From: Epiperipatus broadwayi
Taxonomy: Eukaryota > Onychophora > Udeonychophora > Euonychophora > Peripatidae
Assembly (NCBI GenBank): GCA_028023455.1
Contig: JAQFVV010006504.1
Coordinates: 60,001-124,000 of the forward strand
Direction: 5' to 3'
Length of the DNA stretch: 64,000 bases
Every line of letters starts with the position of its first letter. Within the stretch, counting starts at the first letter, position 1. This document shows, piece after piece, positions 23,524 through 34,226 of the stretch. The notes under the pieces were generated by a model. That model was given only the letters and a program-made list of their open reading frames with translations, did not search any database and was not told the origin of the DNA. The translations under genes and the position numbers were made by a program.

Positions 23524-23820
23524 CACCACTAAAGTTTTCAGAGCTGTGAAGAAAGATACCCCAACAAGAATGAATTAAAGGAGACTAAAACAGAGATCAG
23601 CAAGATCCAAGTGGCTGACATGGAAATCCAATCAGCAATTATAGAAGAAAATAATACACCTGAAACTACAGAGCAAGTGATGAATGAGAAACAACCAGAA
23701 ATAAATTCCAAGTGAAGAGGATCAGCCAAGAGAAGATGAAGAGTACTGCACTCAAGATGAAATAGAAAACCACCCATATACCTAAAGGACTTTTTGAAAT
23801 AAATGATACTTCTGGAATAG

Positions 23821-24412
23821 TGTGGTGTCTCAGACAAGTTAGTTTAGGTGTGATACAGTAGAATACTAAAATTAAGATGTTAACTTAAATCGAATCAAAT
23901 TGTAATTAAAGAGATTAAAATTTATTATGTAATTGATATTGTAAAATTAGGGGTTCTTAAATAAGTATAGAATTGTATAACTAAATAATTATATAACTAT
24001 ATAACTAAATAATTATAGATCTAGAAACAATGTAGCTATGACATGTATAAAATAACCATATATGGTGTGAAGGTCTAAATAAAATTTACCACCTAAATAC
24101 CTTGCCTTATAAAATAAATTTAGGGATAAATAACCACCCATAGGGACTAGGGGAGGGCTCAATTAGCAAACCATATAAGGAGAGGTATTCATGGGATGTA
24201 GATAGGAATGTTTTGAACTCTGAAAGTTGGGCATATAAGTGGGATATAGAGGGAGAAAGAGTAGTAGTAAAAATTGGTGACTACAATGGCTCTAACAGAC
24301 AACCTTTTGATACCTAATTGAAAAAAGTGCTTACATTGGTAATTAAAATTGCTGAAATTAAACTAATAATTAACTTATCTAGTCTGTCTGAAAATCTCAT
24401 TTGTTTGACACA
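23821..24412 (+). repeat. gypsy 3' LTR
   Basis: Starts TGTGGTGTCTC and ends near TTGACACA. It is homologous to the 5' LTR throughout, with small duplications, such as a repeated ATAACTATATAACTAAATAA block at about 23980. Confidence 0.82.
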
Positions 24413-26619
24413 TGCACATCAAAAACCAAGCGAGTTTTTAGGATTATTGACTTGCAAGTAACATTTATGTCTATGAGTGGTCGAGTTAAGCTACTTGCTC
24501 GGTTGGATACCAACTTGACATATTAAAAATAGATTAAATAACAAACTAAAGGAGAAATAAATTTCAATCTAAATTGCTGCACCAATGTTAAACAGCTTTA
24601 AATCAGATTGTATAGATATTACATAGGATTTATAGAATAACTTTGAGAAGAACAGGAATCTTACATCTATAGTTTAAAATTAAAATGTTAAATTAGTAAA
24701 GGTTCACTGGTCGGTGGCAATGCAGACATTTATCTTGGCCAACTTGTTGACATGAAGCAGGTTGTCAGTGGATTGTGATCATGCACTGGTTTTTCTGGAA
24801 ACTGGCATCAGTTGATAATTAAAGTTCAAATTTAGGCAAGCATTCTCCTTGGTCCAATTATTTTGGGCTTTGGCATCCCAAGCAGAAAGAGAAGAGTCCC
24901 AGGGTCATGGGAAAGCAATTGGTCATTTCCTTTATCCCGACATAATTTTTATTTCATAAATTAAACTTGCATGGACTATGTTAGCACTCTAACATAAAAA
25001 ATAAAATTAAATTAAACTGATAGCCAAAACTTTAGTTATTTATATGTAATGATCCTTTGTTTTCCTTACATTTTTGTTTAGATGTTAAATCTGATTAAAT
25101 TCTTGCTAGCTATTGTTTCAAACTCAGTATACTTGGTCATATCTTAAATTGACTCATATTTCCATATATGCTAATGAAAAACTGATCAATTAGCCAAATG
25201 GAATTTAAATAAATACTCTTTTTGCCCTTATAAAATTTTATACATTCTTTAAAGTATACTTCCATATATGGTAATAGCCAAGTAATAATTCAATTAAATC
25301 ATTTTTGTTCCTTTCAATTGTTGTACTTTTTTTTTAAATAAGACAATAGCTGTCAAAACCACTAGATTTAACGATTACATTACGAATTGCAAATATCTAT
25401 TCTGCAGTCCTATAAATTATTAGTAAAATTATTTGAAATATACAAAATATTATAAATTATACAAATATTATAAACTGATTTGTCTTATATAAATTATTAG
25501 TAAAATTATTTAAAATACATAAGCTTTTTAATTTTTCATATGCATATGTGAGTTGAATGGGTAAAAAAAATAATATGTTCTTGATAATTTATCAAAAATA
25601 AACGTCTATTTAGTTTACCAATCATTCAACTTTTGGTAGAGATCCATTTAGAATCATGTACCCACAAATCTATACACATGCTACTGCCTATTGCTCAAGA
25701 TGGATATCAATTACATATATAAGTAAGACTCAAACCCGTGTTAGTGCTTATATAATTGGCACTAGGTAAAGCACAAATATGCACAGCAATATTAATAGCT
25801 TCATTATGGTATGCATGGAATATATAAGCTTTATTAATGTGACCATTATACTTTTCACCCAAGTGCTTTAAAAATAAAACTCATCAACATAATCAGAGTA
25901 ATAGTTTCAGTTTATTTCCTTGAAGGTTATGCTTAATTCATCTTGTATAAATTCTGTTTCTTTAAATTTTGTATCAATATGATAAAAACTCATTTCTGTG
26001 TTATTGGCTCATAGTATAAGTGCAGTCTATTAATGTTTGCCATAATTTCCTTTTGATTTCGTATGGGTAAAATTAGATTGACTTATTTCTATTGCTCAAA
26101 TAAGTCATTTACAGAATAATATAGAAGTATACAACAATCTTATATCTGATCGATTTTTGAAAATTTTGCATATTAACTACAACGTTTCAATAAACATAAA
26201 AATAAACTACAACGTTTTTGGCAGATTTTACTACATATATAAAAATTTAATAAATTTAAATTTGCTCCATAAATGAGATTTTTTACAACCTATATCTTCA
26301 TATTTACAGAAAATTAAAATAGGAATATCTACATGTGTGGAAGGGGAGTAAGCATTCCTATATATATATAAAGTTACAAATGTTCTCAAATAAATCATAC
26401 AATTAGGACAAAAAATCATTTCTAAAAGATTAATGATTGAGTATTGAAAAAGGAAAAAATAAACTGTTATAAATATTGTGTTCATGTTTATAATAAAAAA
26501 GAAAACACAATGGAAGATAAAAAATTAATCATAGAATTAAAATTAAATGATAGAATTAAAATTAAATGAAGTGTATTTTGTAAAAATATGCCTTTATAAC
26601 TGAAAAAGGTTATTAAATA
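24413..26619. other. Non-coding interval
   Basis: No supported gene. A GC-richer patch at 24700-24950 could be old element DNA but shows no recognisable motif. The rest is AT-rich, with a near-direct repeat of TATAAATTATTAGTAAAATT at about 25410 and 25490. Confidence 0.45.
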
Positions 26620-26985
26620 ATGTTTTAGGAATCTTTATTTATGGATCTGAAACTCGGATAATTATTTAATGCAACAAACAAACTTCAGACTACACAACAA
26701 AGAATGTAGAGATGGATATGGGAATTAACAAGGAGGAATCAATGTCCGTATTTACAGAAACCACCGACATTTTTAATAGGTTGTTTTCAAAATAATGATT
26801 TAACTTTTAAGCTTTATCCAAATAATTTGTAACAAATGTAAAAAAGATCGTGTGTAAAATAGATAGATGAGATCAATATGTTAATTGAAGAAATGGGAAG
26901 AAGAGAAACTATGGATCGGATAACTTGGATTAAAATCCGAGACGTTTTGAAAATAATAATGATGATGATTAATATATATATATTA
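26620..26985 (+). pseudogene. LINE reverse transcriptase 3' end remnant
   Basis: GIFIYGSETR at 26628 is the widespread LINE motif Y-G-S-E-T-W. After a frameshift NKLQTTQQRM*RWIWEL matches the x-x-L-x-x-x-x-R-R-M-L-R-W segment. Near 26860-26960, WIDEINMLIEEMGRRETMDR then TWIKIRDVL matches the R-W-x-D-x-I-x-x-x-x-x-x-x-x-x-x-x-D-R-x-x-W ending. The sequence finishes in an (AATGATGATGAT)-type microsatellite, as often seen at LINE 3' ends. Only the last part of ORF2 remains, in broken frames. Confidence 0.7.
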
Positions 26986-26989
26986 AATT

Positions 26990-27609
26990 TTTGATTAACA
27001 GCTAAATTGCTTTTAATTCTACATTTCAATAAATGTATGTGCGTGTGTTCAAGCACATATTACATTAACATTATTTCTAAACAATTATATATTATTTACT
27101 AAACAAAACAGTAAAAACATATATTATGAAACTTTTAACTACTGTAGTTTTGTAATAAAATAAAATAAACTGTTTCTATTTTTAAATTAGTTTAAGATAA
27201 ATAAAAATTTTATAACGAGTATCAGACTTAAGTTTATCGTTAAAGTGCAATAACAGGAGTCTCGCATGTAATTATTTCAATGTCTTCCTCTATGAAGAAA
27301 AGACATTCATTTATAATTAATTCACTACCATTGACTTAACTTTGTCTGTGTTTTCAATTTACTTAGACGCCTAACAAAGAACGTGAATGTTTTATTTATG
27401 ACGTGCATAATGTAAGCAAAGGGTTAGCATAACTAGAAGATAAAGCTTGATCATCATCTATGATAGTTAAATTTGTTTATCATCTTCTTAATTTATTTTA
27501 GACAATTTAATATTACAATTTAAAACTTTTTTACATCATTCAGATATACAATGGATATATATCTAATAATATTGTAAATTGATGTCTGTATTTCTTCAAA
27601 GCAATATAC
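26990..27609. other. Non-coding AT-rich interval
   Basis: No feature supported between the LINE tail and PLE palindrome B. Confidence 0.5.
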
Positions 27610-27681
27610 GAATCTTATAATTAAATATTAGTAAATGTAGCAATCAAAAATTTTGAAAAGTACAAAAAAATGTACTTTTCA

Positions 27682-27726
27682 ATTAGGAGCGCTTTCGACT
27701 ATTCTTTGTAGTCTTTGTCAATTAAT
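27682..27726 (-). ncRNA. Hammerhead-like 3'-terminal motif, PLE B minus copy
   Basis: Sense order: ATTAA, UUGACAA, an extra A, stem II GACUA-CAAAGAA-UAGUC (5 perfect pairs), GAAA, AG-CG-CU, C, then stem I' CUAAU. Stem I would be fully paired with ATTAG, which is what the opposite arm (34109) has; here the last base is mutated. Confidence 0.5.
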
Positions 27727-27737
27727 ACTTTGAAAGA

Positions 27738-28682
27738 TTAACCTTCTCATAATTCTGTGATCTTAATGTTTGCTGCCTGCCCATTGATTAAGCCCCATTT
27801 GTATTTATATATTAACATAGCTTTATTTTCCTTTTATTATTATTTCTCTCAATTTAAAATATTTTTACAATTATTATAATTGAAATTAAAACCATATATA
27901 CATGATTTATTATGATCATAAAAAACGGAAGCTAACATTATTATTATCTTTACAATTTTGTTTTATATTTTGAGTCCTTTTCAATAAAAGCAACAGCTCT
28001 ATAGTTCTTTTCTTCAAGGTACATTTTGATTCCCCTATATATACACTACCACACCTACATACCCATTTATAAATGATGCAATTTTTATTTATAAATCAGT
28101 ACTTATCTTTAGTGTTACTTATTAATTTATTTAATGTAGGAGATGCATAAAATGCAATGTCACATATATCTTTATAAATTTTCCTTATGAAATTTGCTTC
28201 TTGATTTGAAATATATGTTATTAATATCCAAATTTTTTTATTAGAAGAAGAATCAACCATATTATTAATATTTTTATTTTTATATTTCATATTAAAATTT
28301 TAATAGTATTATAAATAAGTTTGTAATTATAGCCAACATTTATCAATTCAGTAGAATACATTTCAATAGTTTTGTCTTTATCCGATGAATATTTACAAAA
28401 ATTATCATTTCTAAATAGGACTTCAAACCTGTCATTTTACATGATATTGGTACTCTTAATTTATATGGAATATAACCTCTTGTTGCTATTGTTTTAATAG
28501 CCATATAGTAATCTAGATTAGATCTATTTCTAGTTATCTTAAGATCGAGAAACTGAACACACCTTAAATTTTCATCTGTTTTGATACATTATAAGCCATT
28601 TATATTATTTAATTCTTTAAATAAATCTTTAATTGTATTTGGCTTGCTACAAACAAAAACATCATTGACATATCAATAATAT
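27738..28682 (-). pseudogene. PLE B minus copy, 3' part (RT thumb, linker, GIY-YIG)
   Basis: It continues the RT directly after the Merlin insertion: YVNDVFVCSKPN (the catalytic YVDD box, here YVND) at 28650-28690, FLDLKITRN near 28540, ARGYIPYKLRVP near 28470, then the open segment 28290-28096 with YISNQEANFIRKIY and FYASPTLNKLI. The GIY-YIG part near 28060-27960 gives WVCRCGSVYIGES and an R-T-I-E-L helix. It ends in KITEL-type sequence before TAA (27738-27740). Several stops and frameshifts. Confidence 0.75.
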
Positions 28683-28690
28683 ACCGTAAT

Positions 28691-28718
28691 GGTACTTACG
28701 GATAATTTGCCTGATGAC
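28691..28718 (+). repeat. Merlin left terminal inverted repeat
   Basis: Twenty-eight bases identical, inverted, to 31760-31787. Its last six bases (GATGAC) are also the start of the internal hairpin arm at 28713. Confidence 0.92.
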
Positions 28719-28883
28719 GTATTACCCTGAAGGCATACCGGTGTAATGTTGCGATGTTTAAGATAACGTCTCCAAGTGATCTGCAGACACATCTACTCGC
28801 TAAGATGTATCCCATATCACATGAACACGTCACATTAAAAAGCGCAACATTAAATTGGTATGCCTTCAGGGTAATACGTCATC
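28713..28883. repeat. Left-end hairpin of the Merlin element
   Basis: The arms 28713-28739 and 28857-28883 are a perfect 27-bp inverted repeat (starting GATGACGTATTACCCTGAAG). Inside it a second pair, AATGTTGCG at about 28746 and CGCAACATT at about 28842, extends the fold. No equivalent is visible at the right end. It may be a transposase-binding structure or a nested small element. Confidence 0.85.
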
Positions 28884-29180
28884 GGTTTATCATGTGATAA
28901 AAAACAAAAGGAATGTCACGTGATACACACCGACTGAACACCAGCATGTTTCTTGGTCCTGAAAAAAAATACAAAAAAAAAAAATTAGTGAAAATTTAAT
29001 ACGGTGAATACAAAATATAGTAACACAAAATTATTTAAAATGTACATGCATGAAAACTATTCAAAAATCTTAAAAATGTGGCCAATTATAACAGCGCGTA
29101 GCGCTGTAGTTGTTGGGGGGGGGGCGCCCTTTGTGTTTTTTGACAAGCGAAGCTTGTAGTACAAGATATAAAATACAAAA

Positions 29181-30660
29181 TATAGCCAATGAATTTACGA
29201 AAAATAATTTGATATTTGTAGAAATATTAACCCCAAAATACAAAAAAAAAACCAACAAATTAGTGAAAATTTACATGCATGAAATACAAAATAAGGTCAA
29301 TACAAAATATAAAAACAAAAAATTATTGAAAATGTGCCATTAATGGCGATCACATTGGCTAATTTTAAAAGCGTACTGTATAGCCAATGAATTTACGAAA
29401 AATAATTTGATATTTGTAGAAATATTAACCCAAAAATACAAAAAAAAACCCAACAAATTAGTGAAAATTTACATGCATGAAATACAAAATAAGGTCAATA
29501 CAAAATATAAAAACAAAAAATTATTGAAAATGTGCCATTAATGGCAATCACATTGGCTAATTTTAAAAGCGTACTGTATAGCCAATGAATTTACGAAAAA
29601 TAATTTGATATTTGTAGAAATATTAACCCAAAAATACAAAAAAAAACCCAACAAATTAGTGAAAATTTACATGCATGAAATACAAAATAAGGTCAATACA
29701 AAATATAAAAACAAAAAATTATTGAAAATGTGCCATTAATGGCGATCACATTGGCTAATTTTAAAAGCGTACTGTATAGCCAATGAATTTACGAAAAATA
29801 ATTTGATATTTGTAGAAATATTAACCCAAAAATACAAAAAAAACCCAAACAAATTAGTGAAAATTTACATGCATGAAATACAAAATAAGGTCAATACAAA
29901 ATATAAAAACAAAAAATTATTGAAAATGTGCCATTAATGGCGATCACATTGGCTAATTTTAAAAGCGTACTGTATAGCCAATGAATTTACAAAAAATAAT
30001 TTGATATTTGTAGAAATATTAACCCAAAAATACAAAAAAAAACCCAACAAATTAGTGAAAATTTACATGCATGAAATACAAAATAAGGTCAATACAAAAT
30101 ATAAAAACAAAAAAATATTGAAAATGTGCCATTAATGGCGATCACATTGGCTAATTTTAAAAGCGTACTGTATAGCCAATGAATTTACAAAAAATAATTT
30201 GATATTTGTAGAAATATTAACCCAAAAATACAAAAAAAACCCCAACAAATTAGTGAAAATTTACATGCATGAAATACAAAATAAGGTCAATACAAAATAT
30301 AAAAACAAAAAATTATTGAAAATGTGCCATTAATGGTGATCACATTGGCTAATTTTAAAAGCGTACTGTATAGCCAATGAATTTACGAAAAATAATTTGA
30401 TATTTGTAGAAATATTAACCCAAAAATATAAAAAAAAACCCAACAAATTAGTGAAAATTTACATGCATGAAATACAAAATATAAAAACAAAAAATTATTG
30501 AAAATGTGCCATTAATGGCGATCACATAAAAATGTGCCATTAATCGCGATCACATGCCCTACTTTTACATACATTGGCTAATTTTAAAAGCGTACTGTAT
30601 AGCCAATGAATTTACGAAAAATAATTTGATATTTGTAGAAATATTAACCCAAAAATACAA
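29181..30660. repeat. 198-bp tandem satellite inside the Merlin element, about 8 copies
   Basis: The marker TATAGCCAAT occurs at 29181, 29379, 29577, 29775, 29973, 30171 and 30369, exactly 198 bp apart, and once more at 30598 after a copy with a net 31-bp gain. Copies differ by only a few bases, mostly in A-run lengths and single substitutions (for example GGCGATCAC versus GGCAATCAC), and compensating run-length changes keep the period constant. It is non-coding. Confidence 0.96.
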
Positions 30661-30884
30661 AAATTATTTACAAATTAAATGTAATTAAGTGGAAGTTTGA
30701 TAATTGAAGAAATATTAACAAAAATTGTTTGTACATTTAAAATAACGATTTAATGCGAATATGGCATTAATGGTGACGTTACTTTTACATGCATTTGGAT
30801 TACTTATTGTCTATATTCAATAATATAATTAATTCTAAAATTATAATTATTATAAAAAAAATTAAAATTACTTACAAATAGCGT

Positions 30885-31562
30885 TCACTGTGGAGGACTG
30901 AATTGGGATATATGTTCTAAAATTGCAGCGAAAGGATCAGCTTTGTACGACTGCCTCCACATAAACTCGCTCAAATATGAGTCCAGGTGCTGACATGCTG
31001 TCCCTCTGTGTTTTTTATTACGCCATTTGACCAAACCCCACAACCTTTCAACATTCTGTGTATGTACGCCAGTTGTGGGGTCTACGAAGTTGTATGTGTG
31101 ATTAACACGATGGTGTTCGTATCCAGCCTCAGCTAACTCTTCGCTCTTGTATCCCTTCCAGCAATCGCTGTAGATAGTCGAGCCTTCGTGTACATTTTGC
31201 AAAATTTCTTGCATGAGAGTAGACGCACTTCTATCTCAAATGGCTACAATAAAGCATTCCTCAGTCTCTCTGCACATGCCACCAAATAGCCATTGCTGTG
31301 GTAGGACTCTTCCGGCATTGTTCTTCTGTTTTGTGAAGAGGCTTTCATCAATCTCAACGATTGTGTTGGGACCTCCGATTTTCCACCTTTCATTTCTTAA
31401 CAATCTCCAGGTACAAACTTCCCGGAGGTAGTTGTTCCAATCGATAACAGTTTTGTCCGAAATATTCAATTCCTCCGCACAAGGTTCTTGGAGCTTCAGC
31501 CATATCACAAAGTAAAATATCAAGGACGCAATGGAAGAGCTGAAAAAAATCACTGTGATCAA
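30885..31562 (-). pseudogene. Merlin transposase (DDE, IS1016/ISXO2-like), one in-frame stop
   Basis: Two open segments in the same frame (31562-31239 and 31235-30885) are separated only by TGA at 31236-31238. The first carries ISDKTVIDWNNYLREVC (helix-turn-helix type region) and VEIDESLFTKQKNN (first catalytic D in the E-I-D-E motif), then PQQWLFGGMCRETEECFIVA. The second carries STIYSDCWKGYKS (second catalytic D) and VDPTTGVHTQNVERLWGLVK (N-x-E-x-x-W, third acidic residue), ending in QFSPPQ before the stop. The stop context ATT-TGA-GAT is one C-to-T change, at a CpG, from CGA. The N-terminus is not an ATG: a TTTTTTTCAG acceptor-like sequence precedes the first conserved residues at about 31541, so a 5' exon may be missing. 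It would move the surrounding element by cut-and-paste. Confidence 0.88.
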
Positions 31563-31759
31563 GTGGATAGCAAAATCACAATAGACAGAAAAATCAAAAA
31601 ATTTCCCAAACCTCTCTCCGAATTTTAAATCTCGCGGTTAAAAAAAAAAAAAATTGACTCTCTGATGGATTAATCACGCCAGTCACTTCGTTGCCATGAC
31701 AACGTTGTCATACAAAGATCGTCGATGCCTACCGGAAGGGAAACCAGTGGGTCAAATAT

Positions 31760-31787
31760 GTCATCAGGCAAATTATCCGTAAGTACC
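31760..31787 (-). repeat. Merlin right terminal inverted repeat
   Basis: Inverted partner of 28691-28718; ends ...CCGTAAGTACC at 31787. Confidence 0.92.
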
Positions 31788-31795
31788 AAAGTAAT

Positions 31796-32715
31796 ATTTT
31801 TGATAACATTCTTTTTAAAAAATACTTTCCTCCTGTATAGAAATTACAAAATTACATATTTGGGCAACCATAGGCAGATCCATTCACCATACCTACCCAT
31901 TTTATAAAAATCCTACTTAAAAACTGCATAAATATTTTCTATCAATAAAGCTTAATGTTTGAACTATAAATTTTATTATTTTCACATTAACATTTTTAAA
32001 ATTTAATGCATCAGAAATAACTTCAATAGACGGCATTCAATCAATTGAACTGCCCATTTTACTTATGTCTAAAATAAATATTGCATCATTAATATCAATC
32101 ATATTGTCACAGATTTTACTAACAAAATCAAATGATAAACATATTGTATATTTTCCAAAACCAGAAATTTCTTGTAGCATTTTCTCAATTAATCAACATG
32201 TTTCATAATAAAACAGTACCCCATTGCCCATTAATCATAATGGTTCATTCTCTTTATGCACTTTTATATTTTAAAAGTTCTTGGGACATATTGTCACAGA
32301 TGGATAAATCTTATAGTAAGTAGAATTGTCAATCACATGGTTTTTACTTTTTTTAAATATTAATATATTGAAGATGCAAATTTTCTATATTTACTTTACT
32401 AATTTTCGTAAAATTAAGATTATTCATTTGAGTAATAACTTTATCTTCATAATCAGATTTTAGTAATAAAAAATTCTCACTTCTTTATCTTCCTTTACAC
32501 AAACTAGATTATTATCATATGTAAATTTTTTTAATAAACAAATTCTTACTTCGTTATCTTCCTTTATACAAACTAGATTATTTTCAGATGTACATTTTTT
32601 TAAATTTAGATATTTGTACATTCCAATCATAGTTCATTGTATAATTAAAATTCTTTTTTACTTTTTTTACTAAATCCTTACAAACTTTTAAATCGCATTT
32701 AGTTATGCCTAAATA
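31796..32715 (-). pseudogene. PLE B minus copy, 5' part (N-terminus and RT fingers)
   Basis: Upstream half of the same PLE, beyond the Merlin insertion. Reading minus: DLVKKVKKNFNYTMNYDWNV and a 23-codon segment present twice in tandem (NLVC-KEDxEVRI, repeat period 69 bp). Then ICPKNF-NIKVHKENEPL, the RT finger motif; IEKMLQEISGFGKYTICLSF; ILDISKMGSSID, the first palm motif; and LNFKNVNVKIIKFIVQTLSF. Stops occur. This is the most complete PLE N-terminal region in the window. Confidence 0.72.
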
Positions 32716-34098
32716 ATTTTGAAATATAAAACTGCATAAAGAGAATGAACCATCATGGTTAATGGTTGATTGAAAGGGGGGGGCTGTTTTATTATTAAAC
32801 TTGTCAATTAATTGAAAAACTGCTATAAGAAATTCTTGGATTTGGTAAATATAAAATATGTTCATCATTTGATTTTGTTAGTAAAATCTGTGATGTTATC
32901 ATTGATGTTAATTATGTAATACATAATTTAGATGTAAGTGAAATGTATAGTTCAACTGATCGAATGGCATATATTGAAATTATTTCTGATGCATTAAATT
33001 TAAAAATGTTATTGTGAAAATAATAAAATTTATACTTCAAACATTAAGCTTTATTGATAAAAATATATATGCAGTTTTTAAAAAGGATTTTTATAAAATG
33101 ATTAGTGGCTGGCCAATCGGGCTGCCTACAGTTGCTCAAATGTATGATTTTGTAATTTTTACCTACAAGGAAAGCATCTTAAAAAAGGAATGTTATCAAA
33201 AAATATTACTTTATATTATCAATATGTCGAAGATATTTTTGTTTGTGGCAAGCCAAATACAGTTTAAGATTAGTTTAAAGAATTAAATAATATAAATGGC
33301 TTAAAATGGATGAAAACAGATGAAAATTTAAGGTGCATTCAGTTTCTCAATCTTAAGATAACTAGAAATTGATATAAGCTAAATTACCATATGGCTATTA
33401 AATGAAATGGCAGGTCTGAAGTCCTTCTTATTTAGAAATGATAATCTTTGTAAATATTCATCAGATAAAGGCAAAAATATTGAAATGTATTCTAATGAAT
33501 TGCTAAATGTTGGCCATAATTACAATCAAATTTATAATACTATTAAATATTTTAATATGAAATAATAAAAATAAAAATATTAGTAATAAGGCTGATTCTT
33601 CTACTAATAAAAAAAAAATGGATATCAATACCATATATTTAGAATCAATAAGCAAATTTCAAAAAGAAAATTTATAAAGGTATATGTGACATTTCATTTT
33701 ATGCACCTCCTACATTAAATAAATTAAGAAATAATTTTGAAGATAAAACCTCATTTATAAATAAAAATTGCATAATTCATGAATGGATATGTAGGTGTGG
33801 TAGTGAATGAATAGGGGAATTGAGATGTACTTTGGAGAAAAGAAGTAAAGGAGTGCATGCTTTTATTGAAAAGAGTTTAAAATACGAAACAAAATTGTAA
33901 AGATAATAATAATGTATCAGCTTCCAGTTTTTATGACCATAATGAATCATGTATATATAGTTTTAATTTCAATTATAATAATGTAAAAATATTGTAAATT
34001 GAGAGAAACAATAATAAAAGGAAAATAAAGAAAGCTATGTTAATATATAAATACAAGCCACGTTTACATTAAGATCACGGAATTATGGGAAGGTTACC
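32716..34098 (+). pseudogene. PLE B plus copy, 5'-truncated
   Basis: It begins just upstream of EFLGFGKYKICSSFDFVSKI and reads NLDVSEMYSSTDRMAYIEII, then (33014-33286) IIKFILQTLSFIDKNIYAVF, GWPIGLPTVAQMYDFVIFTY, and in another frame YVEDIFVC (YVDD box, here YVED) and FLNLKITRN. The linker and nuclease follow in broken frames: FYAPPTLNKL near 33700 and NKNCIIHEWICRCGSE near 33765. It is heavily frameshifted. The catalytic aspartate changes differ from those of the opposite arm (YVND). Confidence 0.75.
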
Positions 34099-34108
34099 CT
34101 TTCAAAGT

Positions 34109-34151
34109 ATTAGTTTAAAGGACTGTGAATATAGTCAAAAGTACTCCTAAA
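34109..34151 (+). ncRNA. Hammerhead-like 3'-terminal motif, PLE B plus copy (decayed core)
   Basis: Stem I AUUAG pairs perfectly with CUAAA/U (34147-34151), and stem II GACU/AGUC is kept. The first core has decayed to UUUAAAG and the second to AAAA. Position, immediately after the coding end, matches the other copies. Confidence 0.4.
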
Positions 34152-34226
34152 TGATGACTATATATTTTTTGTACTTTTCAAAATTTTTGATTGCTGTATC
34201 TACTACTATTTAATTATAAGATTCAA

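Larger units (their letters stand above)
19319..24412 (+). mobile_element. Full-length decayed Ty3/gypsy LTR retrotransposon
   Basis: Two direct LTRs (19319-19888 and 23821-24412) enclose, in order, a gag zinc knuckle, aspartic protease, reverse transcriptase, RNase H and integrase, which is the Ty3/gypsy domain order. All coding parts are broken by stops and frameshifts. The LTRs differ by many substitutions and indels, so the insertion is old. No envelope gene is visible. I could not identify a convincing target duplication. Confidence 0.88.
28691..31787 (-). mobile_element. Merlin (IS1016-like) DNA transposon, 3.1 kb
   Basis: A 28-bp terminal inverted repeat starting GGTACTTACGGATAATTTGC is perfect between 28691-28718 and 31760-31787. 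The flanks ACCGTAAT (28683-28690) and AAAGTAAT (31788-31795) fit an 8-bp target duplication with two later changes; 8-9 bp is typical of Merlin. The interior holds a left-end hairpin (28713-28883), a 198-bp tandem satellite (29181-30660) and a minus-strand DDE transposase (30885-31562). It is inserted in a PLE just upstream of that element's YVDD codons, so it is younger than PLE B. Confidence 0.88.
27610..34226. mobile_element. PLE palindrome B, interrupted by a Merlin transposon
   Basis: The outer ends are inverted copies: GAATCTTATAATTAAATA at 27609 pairs with TATTTAATTATAAGATTC at 34209. The left arm is a minus-strand PLE running from 27682 to about 32715, split at 28682/31796 by the Merlin element. 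The right arm is a plus-strand copy from about 32716 to 34151, 5'-truncated inside the RT. The left copy retains about 440 bp more upstream sequence (32276-32715), which forms the loop. The arms are much more diverged than in palindrome A. Confidence 0.85.

Noticed and set aside
19314-24417. Target-site duplication of the gypsy element
   Set aside because: The bases next to the LTRs (ACAAC and TGCAC) do not match, and the right LTR end is uncertain by a few bases.
29181-30660. CRISPR-like array
   Set aside because: The 198-bp units are contiguous and nearly identical with no unique spacers; it is a eukaryotic tandem satellite within a transposon.
30885-31562. Bacterial insertion sequence acquired by transfer, or contamination
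   Set aside because: The protein is IS1016-like, but Merlin elements are a eukaryotic branch. The copy sits within a PLE with a target duplication and AT-rich eukaryotic composition.
32584-32868. 94-codon minus-strand frame as a separate gene
   Set aside because: Its first part is antisense to the truncated plus-strand PLE B copy and its last part is the N-terminus of the minus PLE B copy; the frame is an accident of the palindrome centre.
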